Shown here: piece after piece, positions 17,040 to 26,300 of the stretch | How the letters are laid out: every line of letters begins with the position of its first letter | How positions within the stretch are numbered: position 1 is the first letter of the stretch | From: Candidatus Zixiibacteriota bacterium | Lineage (GTDB): Bacteria; Zixibacteria; MSB-5A5; GN15; JAAZOE01 | DNA length: 32,733 nucleotides | Direction of reading: 5' to 3' | NCBI GenBank assembly: GCA_030668485.1 | Contig: DAOUTW010000050.1 | Span: forward strand, 1-32,733 | Notes under the pieces: model-generated | Told to the model about the DNA's origin: nothing | Database searches by the model: none | The model's input: the letters and a program-made list of their open reading frames with translations, nothing else | Translations under genes and position numbers: made by a program

Positions 17040-17087
17040 CCCCAGCCTTGCAGGCTGGGGAAGAGGCAGGATCGCACGGATCCTGCC
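17040..17087 (+). repeat. Two perfect hairpins in the serS leader
   Basis: CCCCAGCC/GGCTGGGG (17040-17060, loop 5 nt) is followed by GGCAGGATC/GATCCTGCC (17065-17087, loop 5 nt). No T-run follows either, so they are not typical terminators. They may be another REP pair or structured leader RNA. Confidence 0.6.
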
Positions 17088-17125
17088 CTACGAAGATATA
17101 TAATTGTGAAACCGGAAAGAAAACT

Positions 17126-18394
17126 ATGCTTGATATTAAGATAATTCGGGATAATCCGGAACTGGTCAAAAAGGCCTGCGCCGATAAAAACGACAAAGCC
17201 GATATCGACGCCATCCTGGCCCTCGATACCGAACGAAGGCAACTGTTGACCGAAACCGAGGCGATGCGGGCCAAACAAAACAAAGCCTCAGAAGAGATCG
17301 CCATAGTCAAAAAGGCCAAAGGTGACGCCTCTGAGGCAATTGCGGCGATGAAAGAGGTCTCGAAACAGGTCGGAGAAATGACCGGGAAAGTACGCGAAGT
17401 TGAGGGAAAACTGCATCAGGCGATGCTGCGGGTGCCGAATGTTCCTCATGAATCGGTTCCGGTCGGTCCCAATGAAGAGCACAATGTCACTATCCGCGAA
17501 TGGGGCAAAATTCCGAAATACGATTTCAAACCGGCTCCGCATTGGGAACTGGGCGAAAAACTCGATATCCTCGACCTTGCGCGGGGTGCCAAAATATCCG
17601 GTTCCGGCTTTTTTGCCCTGAAAGGGCTTGGGGCGCATCTGGAGAGAGCAATGATCAGCCTGATGCTCGATTATCATGTCGATAAATTTGGTTTTACCGA
17701 GGTGGCGGTGCCGCATATCGCACGCGCCGAGGCGATGACCGGGACGGGGCAGTTGCCCAAGCTGGCTGATGATATGTACCGGATCGAGAGCGACGATATG
17801 TATCTGATCCCGACGGCCGAGGTGCCGGTCACTAATCTGCATCGCGAGGAGACCCTCAACGAGGCCGACCTTCCTCTGAAGTATGTTTCCTGTACGCCAT
17901 GTTTCCGGCGCGAGGCGGGGGCAGCCGGGAAGGATACCCGGGGAATTCTGCGGGTTCATCAGTTCAACAAAGTTGAAATGTTCAAGATCGTTGAGCCGTC
18001 TACATCGTATAATGAATTGGAAACACTGGTGGCGCAGGCGGAGGGCCTTCTGCAGCTTTTGAATATCCCATACCGGGTTCGGATGCTTGCCACCGGCGAT
18101 TTGTCGTTTGCGGCCGCCAAATGTTATGATTTAGAAATCTGGGCGGCGGGAGTGGAGAACTATCTGGAGATTTCATCGGTTTCAAACTATGGTGATTTTC
18201 AGGCACGACGGATGAACTGCCGTTATCGCGGTGAGGACAAAAAACTGCATTTCGTCCACACCCTAAACGGTTCGGGTCTGGCTTTGCCGCGATTGATGAT
18301 TACCATTTTGGAAAACAATCAAACCGAAAACGGAGAAATCATTATCCCGGAACCTCTCCGACCATATATGAACGGATTGGAAAGGATACGCTAG
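17126..18394 (+). CDS. serS: Seryl-tRNA synthetase
   Basis: A class II synthetase of 422 residues, the normal length, charging tRNA-Ser in the cytosol. The N-terminal helical arm (about 25-105) is the tRNA-binding coiled coil. Motif 2 is CFRREAGAAGKDTRGILRVH, and motif 3 is NGSGLALPRLMITILEN, with FNKVEMFKI and GDLSFAAAKCYDLEIW between them. The start ATG 17126 gives the conserved MLDIKIIRDNPELVKKA; an open frame further upstream reads through the leader hairpins and is rejected. The gene is 6 bp before the histidine kinase gene, so serS probably heads the operon. Confidence 0.97.
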   Translation: MLDIKIIRDNPELVKKACADKNDKADIDAILALDTERRQLLTETEAMRAKQNKASEEIAIVKKAKGDASEAIAAMKEVSKQVGEMTGKVREVEGKLHQAMLRVPNVPHESVPVGPNEEHNVTIREWGKIPKYDFKPAPHWELGEKLDILDLARGAKISGSGFFALKGLGAHLERAMISLMLDYHVDKFGFTEVAVPHIARAEAMTGTGQLPKLADDMYRIESDDMYLIPTAEVPVTNLHREETLNEADLPLKYVSCTPCFRREAGAAGKDTRGILRVHQFNKVEMFKIVEPSTSYNELETLVAQAEGLLQLLNIPYRVRMLATGDLSFAAAKCYDLEIWAAGVENYLEISSVSNYGDFQARRMNCRYRGEDKKLHFVHTLNGSGLALPRLMITILENNQTENGEIIIPEPLRPYMNGLERIR

Positions 18395-18400
18395 GTTACG

Positions 18401-19627
18401 ATGGCCAAGGGCGGCAATAAATATTTATTGACCCTTTCCGGCAGATTCCACACTGTTTTCAAGGTCTTTCTGCTGGTCGGCGTATGTGCTATCGGCGCGG
18501 TCTTTATCTATTACACCTCCGATGTGATCGACGATATCCAGGCCAATGAAGCACGGATCGCGGAAACTTATACTCATATCTGGCAGTTGGTCGCCTCGGA
18601 CAGTGTCAGCGGCCCGGTGACATCGGTGCTGTTTGATGAGGTAATTCTTAAATCCCAATTTCCGATTGTGGTTACGGATACGGCAGAAGAGCCGTTGTTC
18701 TGGAAGGAATTGCCCGGTATTCCGGCCACGACCGAAGATCCGAAAATAATCGACCGGATCAAGAAGCGGGTAAAGGAAATGAAAACCCGCAAAGGATCGA
18801 TTCCGATTTATGTCGATTCGGTCGAAATCTACCGGCTGTTTTACGACGACACCGCCCTGATCGGAAAACTGCAGCTTATCCCGGTGGTGGAAATGGCGAT
18901 GGTGATCGGGTTTATCGTTCTGGCCCTGGTCGGATTTCAACATATCCGTCGTTCGGAGCAGAAAAGTATCTGGGCCGGCATGGCCAAGGAGACGGCGCAC
19001 CAACTGGGGACGCCGATTACATCGCTATTGGGATGGGTCAATCTACTGAAAGCGGGTGAGATTAACGGATCGTTCACGCCCGAAGAGATGTATCGACGGA
19101 TCGAAAATGATCTGTCGCGATTGGAGATTATTGCGAATCGTTTCGGCAAAATCGGATCGATTCCGATCCTTAAAAAGAACGATCTTAATCAACTGACCGG
19201 TGAGGTGATTGATTATTATCATGAAAGGCTGCCGTATGGCGGCAAAGGGGTTCAACTCAAGTTTGAACCGGGCGAAGTCCCGGAGGTAAATCTCAACCCG
19301 GAATTGTATTGCTGGGTGGTTGAGAATTTGATCAAGAACAGCCTCGAGGCGGTAGACGCCAAAGAGGGTCATATCATGGTAAAAACACGCCTTTCATCGT
19401 CAAGTAGATCGGTCGTAGTCGAGGTGATCGATAACGGAAAAGGGATCCCACGCAGCGATGCCAGGCGAGTTTTTCGACCCGGTTATACGACCAAAAAACG
19501 GGGTTGGGGTTTGGGGCTTTCCCTTGCGCGGCGGATAATCAACGAATACCACAAAGGGAGCATTTCGCTTGTCAGAAGCGATCCCGGCAAGGGAACGACG
19601 ATAGTCATTCATCTGCCTCTCGCATAG
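18401..19627 (+). CDS. porY: Membrane sensor histidine kinase (PorY-like)
   Basis: A 408-residue sensor kinase. Two membrane helices (about 17-38 and 160-180) flank a periplasmic domain of about 120 residues that I do not recognise. The DHp helix reads WAGMAKETAHQLGTPITSLL with histidine 200 as the phosphorylation site, and the ATPase domain has ENLIKNSLEAV, VIDNGKGIP and GWGLGLSLARRI. The KETAHQLGTPI form of the H-box and the adjoining PorX-like regulator point to PorY, which signals for type IX secretion genes in Bacteroidota. The symbol rests on these two facts; function outside that phylum is unproven. Confidence 0.82.
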   Translation: MAKGGNKYLLTLSGRFHTVFKVFLLVGVCAIGAVFIYYTSDVIDDIQANEARIAETYTHIWQLVASDSVSGPVTSVLFDEVILKSQFPIVVTDTAEEPLFWKELPGIPATTEDPKIIDRIKKRVKEMKTRKGSIPIYVDSVEIYRLFYDDTALIGKLQLIPVVEMAMVIGFIVLALVGFQHIRRSEQKSIWAGMAKETAHQLGTPITSLLGWVNLLKAGEINGSFTPEEMYRRIENDLSRLEIIANRFGKIGSIPILKKNDLNQLTGEVIDYYHERLPYGGKGVQLKFEPGEVPEVNLNPELYCWVVENLIKNSLEAVDAKEGHIMVKTRLSSSSRSVVVEVIDNGKGIPRSDARRVFRPGYTTKKRGWGLGLSLARRIINEYHKGSISLVRSDPGKGTTIVIHLPLA

Positions 19628-19658
19628 ATGCGGCTAACTTTTTATTAAGGATGATAAA

Positions 19659-21227
19659 TTGAGTACCAACGCCAAAAGCCATAATATACTCTGGGTTGAC
19701 GATGAAATCGAGATGCTCGATGCCCATATAACTTTTCTTGAGCAGCGCGGTTTCGGCATCACACCCTGTTCTTCCGGAGACGACGCTATCGCTCTGATCG
19801 GCAAAAACGATTATGACCTGGTGCTGCTCGATGAAATGATGCCGGGCAAAGACGGCCTGCAAACTCTTGTCGAAATCAAGGATATCAAACCATATCTGCC
19901 GGTGGTGATGGTCACCAAATCGGAAGAAGAGTCATTGATGGAGGATGCTATCGGTCAGAAAATTGACGATTATTTGACCAAACCGGTTAATCCATCGCAG
20001 GTTTTGATGATTATTAAGAAGCATGTGCAAAGCAAGAAAATCGTCACCGGCCGGCTGGGGCAGCGGTATATCGCCGATATCAACCGGATGAACATGACAC
20101 TCAACGGACCGGTCGAGTGGACCGACTGGGTCGATGCCTATCGTTCCTTGTGTGAATGGGATCTGGAACTGGATAAGTATCCCGACGAAGGATTGGCCGA
20201 AACGCATCGGGGGACTCACAAAGAATGGAATGGACAGTTTTCTCGTTATTACGAGAACAATTTCGAAAGCTGGGTAAATTCCAAGGACCATCCGCCGCTT
20301 TCGACCGATGTGATCGATCAGTCTGTGATTCCTCGATTGAAAGAGGGCGAACAGGTGGTTTTTATTGTCATCGACTGTATGCGCATGGATCTCTGGATGA
20401 AACTGGAGACGCTGCTTTCGGATCTTTACCATATCGATCACAATTTTTATTTTTCGCTCATCCCCTCGGCGACGCCATTTTCTCGCAATGCTATATTTTC
20501 CGGGATGTTCCCGTATGATTTCGCCAAGTTATATCCCGATGACTGGAAAGCTTATCCCGACGACGAAGTATCACGCAATCGTCGAGAATATGAATTACTG
20601 AAAAAACAACTGGCCGATAAGAAAATCAAAGTTGAAAACGGATCGAAATATATCAAGGTACTCAACGCCAATGAAAGCGAGGGGCTGCCCAAACGAATTG
20701 AGAATTATCTCTCATCGCAACTGGTGGCGCTGGTTCTTAACTTTGTCGACGTTCTGACACACGGTCGGTCGAACAATATGTTGCTCAAAGAAATCGTACC
20801 GGATGAGGCGGCGTTCCGTTCGCTGATGCAGACCTGGTTCGAACATTCCAGTTTGTATGAAACGCTGAAAATGCTGGCGCGAAAGAAAGTCACGGTGGTT
20901 ATAACCTCCGATCATGGTTCAACACTTTGTTCGCGGGGAACCATTGCTCACGGAAAACGGGATACCTCGACCAACCTGCGGTACAAATACGGCGATAATC
21001 TCAATTGCAATCCCAAAGAGGCGCTGCTGATCAAGAATCCGGATCGCTATCGGTTGCCGTCTTTTTCGCTGGCGACTACCTATCTCATCGCCCGCGAGGA
21101 TTTTTATTTCGTTTATCCCAACCGCTACAATGAATACCAGCGGCAATTCCAGAACAGCTTTCAGCATGGCGGAATCACCATGGACGAAATCATTCTTCCG
21201 GTGGCGACCCTGAAGCCTAAGGGATAA
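19659..21227 (+). CDS. porX: PorX-like response regulator with PglZ phosphodiesterase domain
   Basis: A 522-residue two-domain protein. The receiver domain (1-125) has D14/D15, phospho-acceptor D58 in LVLLDEMMPG, T86 and K108. A helical linker follows, then a PglZ/alkaline-phosphatase-fold domain (about 200-520) with D239 in FIVIDCMRMD, predicted nucleophile T272 in SLIPSATPFSRN, D365 and H368 in FVDVLTHGR, and D418-H419 in VITSDHGS. This layout is PorX, reported to be a phosphorylation-controlled enzyme acting on small oligonucleotide signals. The start is TTG 19659 with AAGGA about 8 nt upstream; the nearby ATG at 19651 stops after three codons. The partner is the kinase at 18401. Confidence 0.9.
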   Translation: MSTNAKSHNILWVDDEIEMLDAHITFLEQRGFGITPCSSGDDAIALIGKNDYDLVLLDEMMPGKDGLQTLVEIKDIKPYLPVVMVTKSEEESLMEDAIGQKIDDYLTKPVNPSQVLMIIKKHVQSKKIVTGRLGQRYIADINRMNMTLNGPVEWTDWVDAYRSLCEWDLELDKYPDEGLAETHRGTHKEWNGQFSRYYENNFESWVNSKDHPPLSTDVIDQSVIPRLKEGEQVVFIVIDCMRMDLWMKLETLLSDLYHIDHNFYFSLIPSATPFSRNAIFSGMFPYDFAKLYPDDWKAYPDDEVSRNRREYELLKKQLADKKIKVENGSKYIKVLNANESEGLPKRIENYLSSQLVALVLNFVDVLTHGRSNNMLLKEIVPDEAAFRSLMQTWFEHSSLYETLKMLARKKVTVVITSDHGSTLCSRGTIAHGKRDTSTNLRYKYGDNLNCNPKEALLIKNPDRYRLPSFSLATTYLIAREDFYFVYPNRYNEYQRQFQNSFQHGGITMDEIILPVATLKPKG

Positions 21228-21228
21228 A

Positions 21229-21675
21229 ATGGGCTCATTGTCTTTCAATAAGGAAATATTGAGTCATTCATTGGCTGAGACCGAGGCGATTGCCGCCGAG
21301 TTTTACAAACTTATCGGCCGCAACGCTCTGGTGGCGCTGTACGGCCCCCTTGGGGCGGGGAAGACCTGTTTCGTGCGCGGCGTTGCCAGGGCTGCGGGAA
21401 TCGCCGCCGATGATGTGAATTCACCGTCATTTACCTTGATCAATGAATACCCAGGAGGCGAGACGCCGATTTATCATTTCGATCTTTATCGCATGGTCGA
21501 CCCTTCGGAATTTTATTCCATAGGCGGTGATGATTATCTCGACCGCAAAGGGATTATGATGATTGAATGGGCTGAGAACGGGGCCGGGTTTATTCCTGAG
21601 AAGAGAATAAGTGTCAAACTTGAAATTATCGATGAAAACAGTCGTCGCATCACCTTTTCGCGGAGCGAATCATGA
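21229..21675 (+). CDS. tsaE: tRNA t6A synthesis ATPase TsaE
   Basis: A 148-residue P-loop ATPase that drives the TsaD-TsaB complex making N6-threonylcarbamoyl-adenosine in ANN-decoding tRNAs. Walker A is GPLGAGKTCF (lysine 45), with SPSFTLINEY and FDLYRM, then MIEWAENG, all family-typical, as is the length. The ATG at 21229 comes 1 bp after the porX stop, and the gene overlaps tsaB by 4 bp. Confidence 0.95.
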   Translation: MGSLSFNKEILSHSLAETEAIAAEFYKLIGRNALVALYGPLGAGKTCFVRGVARAAGIAADDVNSPSFTLINEYPGGETPIYHFDLYRMVDPSEFYSIGGDDYLDRKGIMMIEWAENGAGFIPEKRISVKLEIIDENSRRITFSRSES

Positions 21676-22331
21676 TTGTCCTCGGGGTTGACACCTCCAC
21701 CGATCATCTCGGCGTCGGACTGGCTGATGATGGTAAGATTATTTTCGAGGATACTCTCAATGCGGTGCAGGAACATGCCTCACAAATCATCGGTATGATC
21801 GATGCGGTTTTGTCGCAGGCCGGAGTGGCGAAGGAAAACCTGGGCGGCATCGCGATTGCCGACGGTCCGGGATCGTTTACCGGATTGCGGATCGGTATGG
21901 CGGCGGCCAAGGGGATGGCGCTGGCGTTGAATATCCCGATCGTAGGTGTCTCGACATTCGAGGTGGTAGCAAGGCGGTTGCTGTCGGAATACGATCATTT
22001 CTGGCTGACGGCGATGGTGCGCAAGGGTGAGTTGTATATCTGCCGGGTGGTAAAGAATAGCGATGTGCGGGGAAGCATAGAGCTTATATCCCAGGAAGGA
22101 TTGCCACAGAAGATAGCTTCAGAACCGGTCGGGATTATCGGACGTGAGCCGGACGGGTGGCAGGAATTGATAATTAATCGGATACCGGCGGACAAACTGT
22201 CAGTTTCCGGTGGTGAGTTGGCGATGTACGGCGGCGAATTGATCTCTGATGGCAAAATCGCCGACCTGGCTTCACTGGAACCGTTCTATATTGCCCCTTC
22301 TCAGGCGGAGTGGAAATTTGGGCGATCCTGA
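21672..22331 (+). CDS. tsaB: tRNA t6A synthesis protein TsaB
   Basis: A 219-residue ASKHA-fold partner of TsaD in threonylcarbamoyl-adenosine synthesis. The opening VLGVDTSTDHLGVGL and the block GPGSFTGLRIGMAAAKGMAL are diagnostic. The start ATG overlaps the tsaE stop (ATGA), and rimI begins inside its last 14 bp. The order tsaE-tsaB-rimI is a common bacterial arrangement. No tsaD is in the window. Confidence 0.95.
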   Translation: MIVLGVDTSTDHLGVGLADDGKIIFEDTLNAVQEHASQIIGMIDAVLSQAGVAKENLGGIAIADGPGSFTGLRIGMAAAKGMALALNIPIVGVSTFEVVARRLLSEYDHFWLTAMVRKGELYICRVVKNSDVRGSIELISQEGLPQKIASEPVGIIGREPDGWQELIINRIPADKLSVSGGELAMYGGELISDGKIADLASLEPFYIAPSQAEWKFGRS

Positions 22332-22785
22332 AATAATTATTCGGGAAATGACCGAAGAAGATATTCCCGAGGTGGTAAAATACGAGCAGGAGCTTTTCAC
22401 CGATTCCTGGCCGGAGGCGGTTTTTCTCGAGGATATCGCTTCTTTATACAGTTATCCCCATGTCCTTCATGTAGATAGCGAACTTGCCGGGTATGTGGTT
22501 TTATGGGTGGCGGCTGATGAGGGACACCTGACCAATATCGCTGTGGCCAAAAAGTATCAGCGGAAATCTATTGCCAAAAAGTTATTATCGTTTATTTTAA
22601 GGCTTGCGAATGAGATGAAGCTGGCGCAGATTAATCTGGAAGTTCGCCCAACGAATACGCCGGCCATTTCATTGTATGAGAAATTCGGATTTGAAAAACT
22701 GGCGGTCCATAAAAATTATTATAGTAATCCGTTAGAGGACTGCCTGGTTATGAGAAAGGATACCACCGGCCACATCCCGGCCTGA
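22318..22785 (+). CDS. rimI: Ribosomal-protein-alanine N-acetyltransferase (RimI-like GNAT)
   Basis: A GNAT acetyltransferase of 155 residues expected to acetylate ribosomal protein S18 or other N-termini. The N-terminus is IIIREMTEEDIPEVVKYEQE, beta-4 is LTNIAVAKKYQRKSIAKKLL, and the end is NLEVRPTNTPAISLYEKFGF. The acetyl-CoA loop, normally Q/RxxGxG/A, reads QRKSIA, with serine for the first glycine, which may weaken cofactor binding. The start is taken at TTG 22318 with GGAG 7 nt upstream; a longer frame reading through tsaB is unlikely. It overlaps tsaB by 14 bp. Confidence 0.86.
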   Translation: MGDPEIIIREMTEEDIPEVVKYEQELFTDSWPEAVFLEDIASLYSYPHVLHVDSELAGYVVLWVAADEGHLTNIAVAKKYQRKSIAKKLLSFILRLANEMKLAQINLEVRPTNTPAISLYEKFGFEKLAVHKNYYSNPLEDCLVMRKDTTGHIPA

Positions 22786-22796
22786 TATAAACAACC

Positions 22797-23651
22797 ATGG
22801 ATTGGTTTCGTAAAACAAAAGAGGGTCTGGTCACTCAGAAAAAGAAAGAAATTCCTGACGGACTGTGGACCAAATGCAAAGGTTGTGGCGAGGTAATTTA
22901 TTCGCGGATCCTGACCGAATCGCTGTGGGTCTGCCCCTCATGCAATTATCATTTCAGAATCGATGCCGCCAGGATTATCGGGCTATTGCTTGATGATGCT
23001 AAACTGGAAGAATTCGACACCAATTTGTCGTCGCTCGACCCCCTGAATTTCAGAGACTCCAAAAAGTACACGGATCGGATCAAGGCTTCCCAGCAGAAAA
23101 CCGGTATGAAAGACGCCGTTATAAGCGGCATTGGGGCCATCAAGTCGATTCCGATTTCGTTGGCGATTATGGACTTCACCTTTATGGGTGGTTCTATGGG
23201 GTCGGTGGTGGGCGAAAAGATAGCCAGGGCTATTGAGCGAGCCATTGCTAAGGGAATTCCCTTGATTGTCGTTTCCTGTTCGGGCGGAGCCCGAATGCAG
23301 GAGGGGATACTGTCACTGATGCAGATGGCTAAAACATCGGCCTTGCTGGCGGTACTGGCAAAGAAAAAACTGCCGTTTATTTCGGTTCTCCTAAATCCAA
23401 CGACGGCCGGTGTGATGGCCTCGTATGCCTCCTTGGGAGACATAATATTAGCCGAACCAAAGGCACTCCTGGGATTTGCCGGCCCGCGCGTTATCCAACA
23501 AACGATAGGGCAGGATCTCCCCGAGGGATTTCAATCTTCCGAGTTTTTCTTAGAACATGGGTTTTTGGATGTAATCTCCGAGCGTAAGGATTTGCGCCAC
23601 AACCTCGCTCTGTGCCTGGAATATACCTACAACCGCCCTGCAATGGAATAG
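22797..23651 (+). CDS. accD: Acetyl-CoA carboxylase carboxyltransferase subunit beta
   Basis: The beta subunit (284 residues) of the carboxyltransferase making malonyl-CoA for fatty-acid synthesis. The N-terminal zinc ribbon is C-x2-C in KCKGCGE and C-x2-C in VCPSCNYHF. The crotonase-like core has MDFTFMGGSMGSVVGEKI and SCSGGARMQEGILSLMQMAK, and ends with the oxyanion-type segment GFAGPRVIQQTIGQDLPEGF. Length and N-terminal layout are standard. It is 11 bp from rimI and 13 bp from folC, in one operon. accA is not in the window. Confidence 0.97.
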   Translation: MDWFRKTKEGLVTQKKKEIPDGLWTKCKGCGEVIYSRILTESLWVCPSCNYHFRIDAARIIGLLLDDAKLEEFDTNLSSLDPLNFRDSKKYTDRIKASQQKTGMKDAVISGIGAIKSIPISLAIMDFTFMGGSMGSVVGEKIARAIERAIAKGIPLIVVSCSGGARMQEGILSLMQMAKTSALLAVLAKKKLPFISVLLNPTTAGVMASYASLGDIILAEPKALLGFAGPRVIQQTIGQDLPEGFQSSEFFLEHGFLDVISERKDLRHNLALCLEYTYNRPAME

Positions 23652-23664
23652 AAGCCCTTTCACA

Positions 23665-24954
23665 ATGAAAAACGACCGCTACCAGAAAGCCCTGCGGTTT
23701 ATCCATGACCGCCAGCATTTCGGTATAAAACTGGGGCTCCATAATATCATCCGCCTCTCCGATTGGATGGGCAATCCCCAGGAAAAATACCGCACGATTC
23801 ATATCGCCGGTACCAACGGCAAAGGATCGACTTCCAGTTTTATTGCCAGTATTCTTCAGGCAGGTGGCTTCAAAGTCGGATTGTTGACCTCGCCCCACCT
23901 TGCCGACTACCGTGAACGAATCAGGGTCAACGGCAGAAAAATCAGCCCGGCGGCGGTGGCACAATTTACCGAGCGTTTTCGCCCTTTGATTGTAAAATCC
24001 GAAGTGACTTTTTTCGAAACGACCACCGCTTTGGCATTCTGGTATTTTGAGCACGTGAAGGTGGACTGGGCGGTGATCGAAACGGGACTGGGGGGAAGGC
24101 TGGATGCTACCAATATCATTCGCCCCGAGGTCTCCGTCATTACCAATATTTCCTTCGAGCATACCAATTTGCTGGGGAAAACGATTTATAAAATAGCGGG
24201 TGAAAAGGGAGGTATTATAAAGCCGATGACACCGGTTGTGACCGGCGTCGAAAACAACGGCAACGATGCCGCGCGGCGTTTGAAAGAAATCAGCCGGGAA
24301 CGACGGGCGCCGCTTTATTTCCATGATACGGATGATTTTATTCGCAGTCGGCGTAATGGCTATAATTTGCTCGAAGTCGCCCGAGGCGCCTACAAGGGAT
24401 TGACGGCCAAAATTTCATTGGCGGGACGGCATCAGGCGGAAAACGGATTCCTGGCTCTGAGGGTGATCGAGGTATTGAACAAGAACGGGCATAAAATCAG
24501 CCGCCCAGCGATCCGACAGGGACTGGCGAATAATTACTGGCCGGGCCGGTTTATGACGATCCGCAAAAATCCCACAGTTATTATCGATGTGGCTCATAAT
24601 CGGGAAGGCTTCACCGCTCTGGCCGATACCTTGAGACGGCAGTATCCGGGGAGAAAATTTGATTTTCTGATCGGCATGGTGGAGAAGAAGAAAGGTCCCG
24701 AATGCCTCCAAATTATTTCACCTCTGGCCCGGTCGATTTCAACCGCGCCCCTGAAAACACAGCGCAGCGATGATCCGTATTATCTTGTCTCCCGGTTGAA
24801 GGCGGGAAAAAACCATGTCCGCGTCTTTCCCGACCCTGTTATCGCCTATAAAGACCTTTTGGAAAACAGCTCTCGTTCCGATATATTGATAATAGCCGGT
24901 TCCCATTTTGTAGTCGGGGACCTGGCCTCAATTATAAAACGGGAAGGCTTTTGA
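23665..24954 (+). CDS. folC: Folylpolyglutamate / dihydrofolate synthase
   Basis: A 429-residue Mur-ligase-like enzyme adding glutamate to folates, and probably making dihydrofolate from dihydropteroate. The P-loop is HIAGTNGKGSTSSFIAS, followed by TSPHLADYRERIRVNG, VIETGLGGRLDATNII and NISFEHTNLLG, with IIDVAHNREGF in the C-terminal domain. The accD-folC order is common. Its stop overlaps the TTG start of the next kinase gene by 4 bp, so signalling genes are tied to this housekeeping operon. Confidence 0.95.
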   Translation: MKNDRYQKALRFIHDRQHFGIKLGLHNIIRLSDWMGNPQEKYRTIHIAGTNGKGSTSSFIASILQAGGFKVGLLTSPHLADYRERIRVNGRKISPAAVAQFTERFRPLIVKSEVTFFETTTALAFWYFEHVKVDWAVIETGLGGRLDATNIIRPEVSVITNISFEHTNLLGKTIYKIAGEKGGIIKPMTPVVTGVENNGNDAARRLKEISRERRAPLYFHDTDDFIRSRRNGYNLLEVARGAYKGLTAKISLAGRHQAENGFLALRVIEVLNKNGHKISRPAIRQGLANNYWPGRFMTIRKNPTVIIDVAHNREGFTALADTLRRQYPGRKFDFLIGMVEKKKGPECLQIISPLARSISTAPLKTQRSDDPYYLVSRLKAGKNHVRVFPDPVIAYKDLLENSSRSDILIIAGSHFVVGDLASIIKREGF

Positions 24955-26300
24955 AGCGGGAAAATAAGGCAAAAGAGAGATCGCAGCGGGCGGTAGAACT
25001 GCTCGGTTCAGCCATCGATGTCAAGATAAGCGAGTTAACCGAAAGTAACCGCCAACTGAAGCGGAAGATTTTCGACCTTTATACCATTTTCGAAATCAGC
25101 CGCAGTATCAATTCCGTCCTCGATTACCGGACGCTGGTCGATTCTTTTCTGCTCACCTCACTGGGTCAGATCGGCGCCTCCTCGGCAGCCCTTTACCTGC
25201 CGAAGAACAGCCAGTCGCGGCGGCTGACGCTGGCGACCTCCAAGGGTATTACCCATATTGAGGAGGTGCAGGGCAATATCAATATCGAAGGACGTCTGGC
25301 AACTTATCTGAAGGCGATTGCCAAACCGGTGATGGTGTCGGAACTGGCCGAAAGGTTTGCCGGATCTTCTGATTTTGCATTTTTTGCTGCCTTTCAAAAC
25401 GGACTCATAATTCCCCTGATTATTCAATCCCACCTCAAAGGTTTTCTGGCGCTGGGGCGAAAAGTTTCAGGAGTCGGGTTCGCCGTCGACGATACCGAAT
25501 TTCTTTCGATTCTGGCCAACCAGTTTGTGGTCGCGCTGGAAAATGCGCGTTTATATGAATCGGAAAAAAGCGCTCTGAGGGAGCTCAAAATTGCCCAGAG
25601 GCAACTCGTGCTGACCGAAAGACAGGCTGCAATCGGAGAACTTTCGGCCAAGATAGCTCACGAGGTGAATAATCCGTTGAGTATTATTTCCAATTACCTT
25701 CACCTGTGCAGCCGCAATTTCGATAATCCGGACAAGGCGGAAGAACATCTCGATGTCGCTCGGCAGGAATTGTCCCGGATTGCTCGAATTGTCCGGCAGT
25801 TGCTCGATTTTCATCGCCCGCAGAAGGCTGAAAAATCAACGATCGATATCCGAAGTTTACTGGATGACATTCTGGCTCTTCTCGAATGGCAACTGGTCGA
25901 ACGGAAAATCACTATCGAGAGGCTGGCCGACGATCCGTTGCCGAATGTAACCGGATCGGCCGAACAACTCAAGCAGGTATTTCTCAACCTGGTACTCAAT
26001 GCCAAGGATTTTATGCCGGATGGTGGAATACTGAAAATTACGGTTACCAGTAATGATACCGAGGTGAAGATCAAATTTGTCGATACCGGCCCGGGGATCC
26101 CGCCGGAACATATTTCGCGCGTATTCGAGCCATTTTTTACGACCAAGGATAATTCAGCCGGAACCGGCCTGGGACTGTCGGTCTGTTTTGGAATCATTAA
26201 GGAGCATAACGGATTTATAACCGCCGCCAACGATCCCGAGGGCGGGGCCAGTTTTGAGATTACCATGCCGGTGGCCTCCGGCGATGAGGATGAGACATGA
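24951..26300 (+). CDS. Soluble GAF-domain sensor histidine kinase (NtrB/PrsK-like core)
   Basis: A 449-residue kinase without membrane helices. A short coiled coil (about 20-45) leads into a GAF domain (about 45-195), then the DHp region with histidine 237 in SAKIAHEVNNPLSII, and the ATPase domain with NLVLNAKDFMPDGG, VDTGPGIP and GTGLGLSVCFGIIKEH. The DHp/ATPase part is of the NtrB/ZraS type that pairs with NtrC-like regulators; such a regulator lies downstream at 28524. PrsK kinases of PEP-CTERM systems also carry GAF domains but usually have N-terminal membrane helices, absent here. The start is TTG 24951, overlapping the folC stop. Confidence 0.88.
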   Translation: MKRENKAKERSQRAVELLGSAIDVKISELTESNRQLKRKIFDLYTIFEISRSINSVLDYRTLVDSFLLTSLGQIGASSAALYLPKNSQSRRLTLATSKGITHIEEVQGNINIEGRLATYLKAIAKPVMVSELAERFAGSSDFAFFAAFQNGLIIPLIIQSHLKGFLALGRKVSGVGFAVDDTEFLSILANQFVVALENARLYESEKSALRELKIAQRQLVLTERQAAIGELSAKIAHEVNNPLSIISNYLHLCSRNFDNPDKAEEHLDVARQELSRIARIVRQLLDFHRPQKAEKSTIDIRSLLDDILALLEWQLVERKITIERLADDPLPNVTGSAEQLKQVFLNLVLNAKDFMPDGGILKITVTSNDTEVKIKFVDTGPGIPPEHISRVFEPFFTTKDNSAGTGLGLSVCFGIIKEHNGFITAANDPEGGASFEITMPVASGDEDET

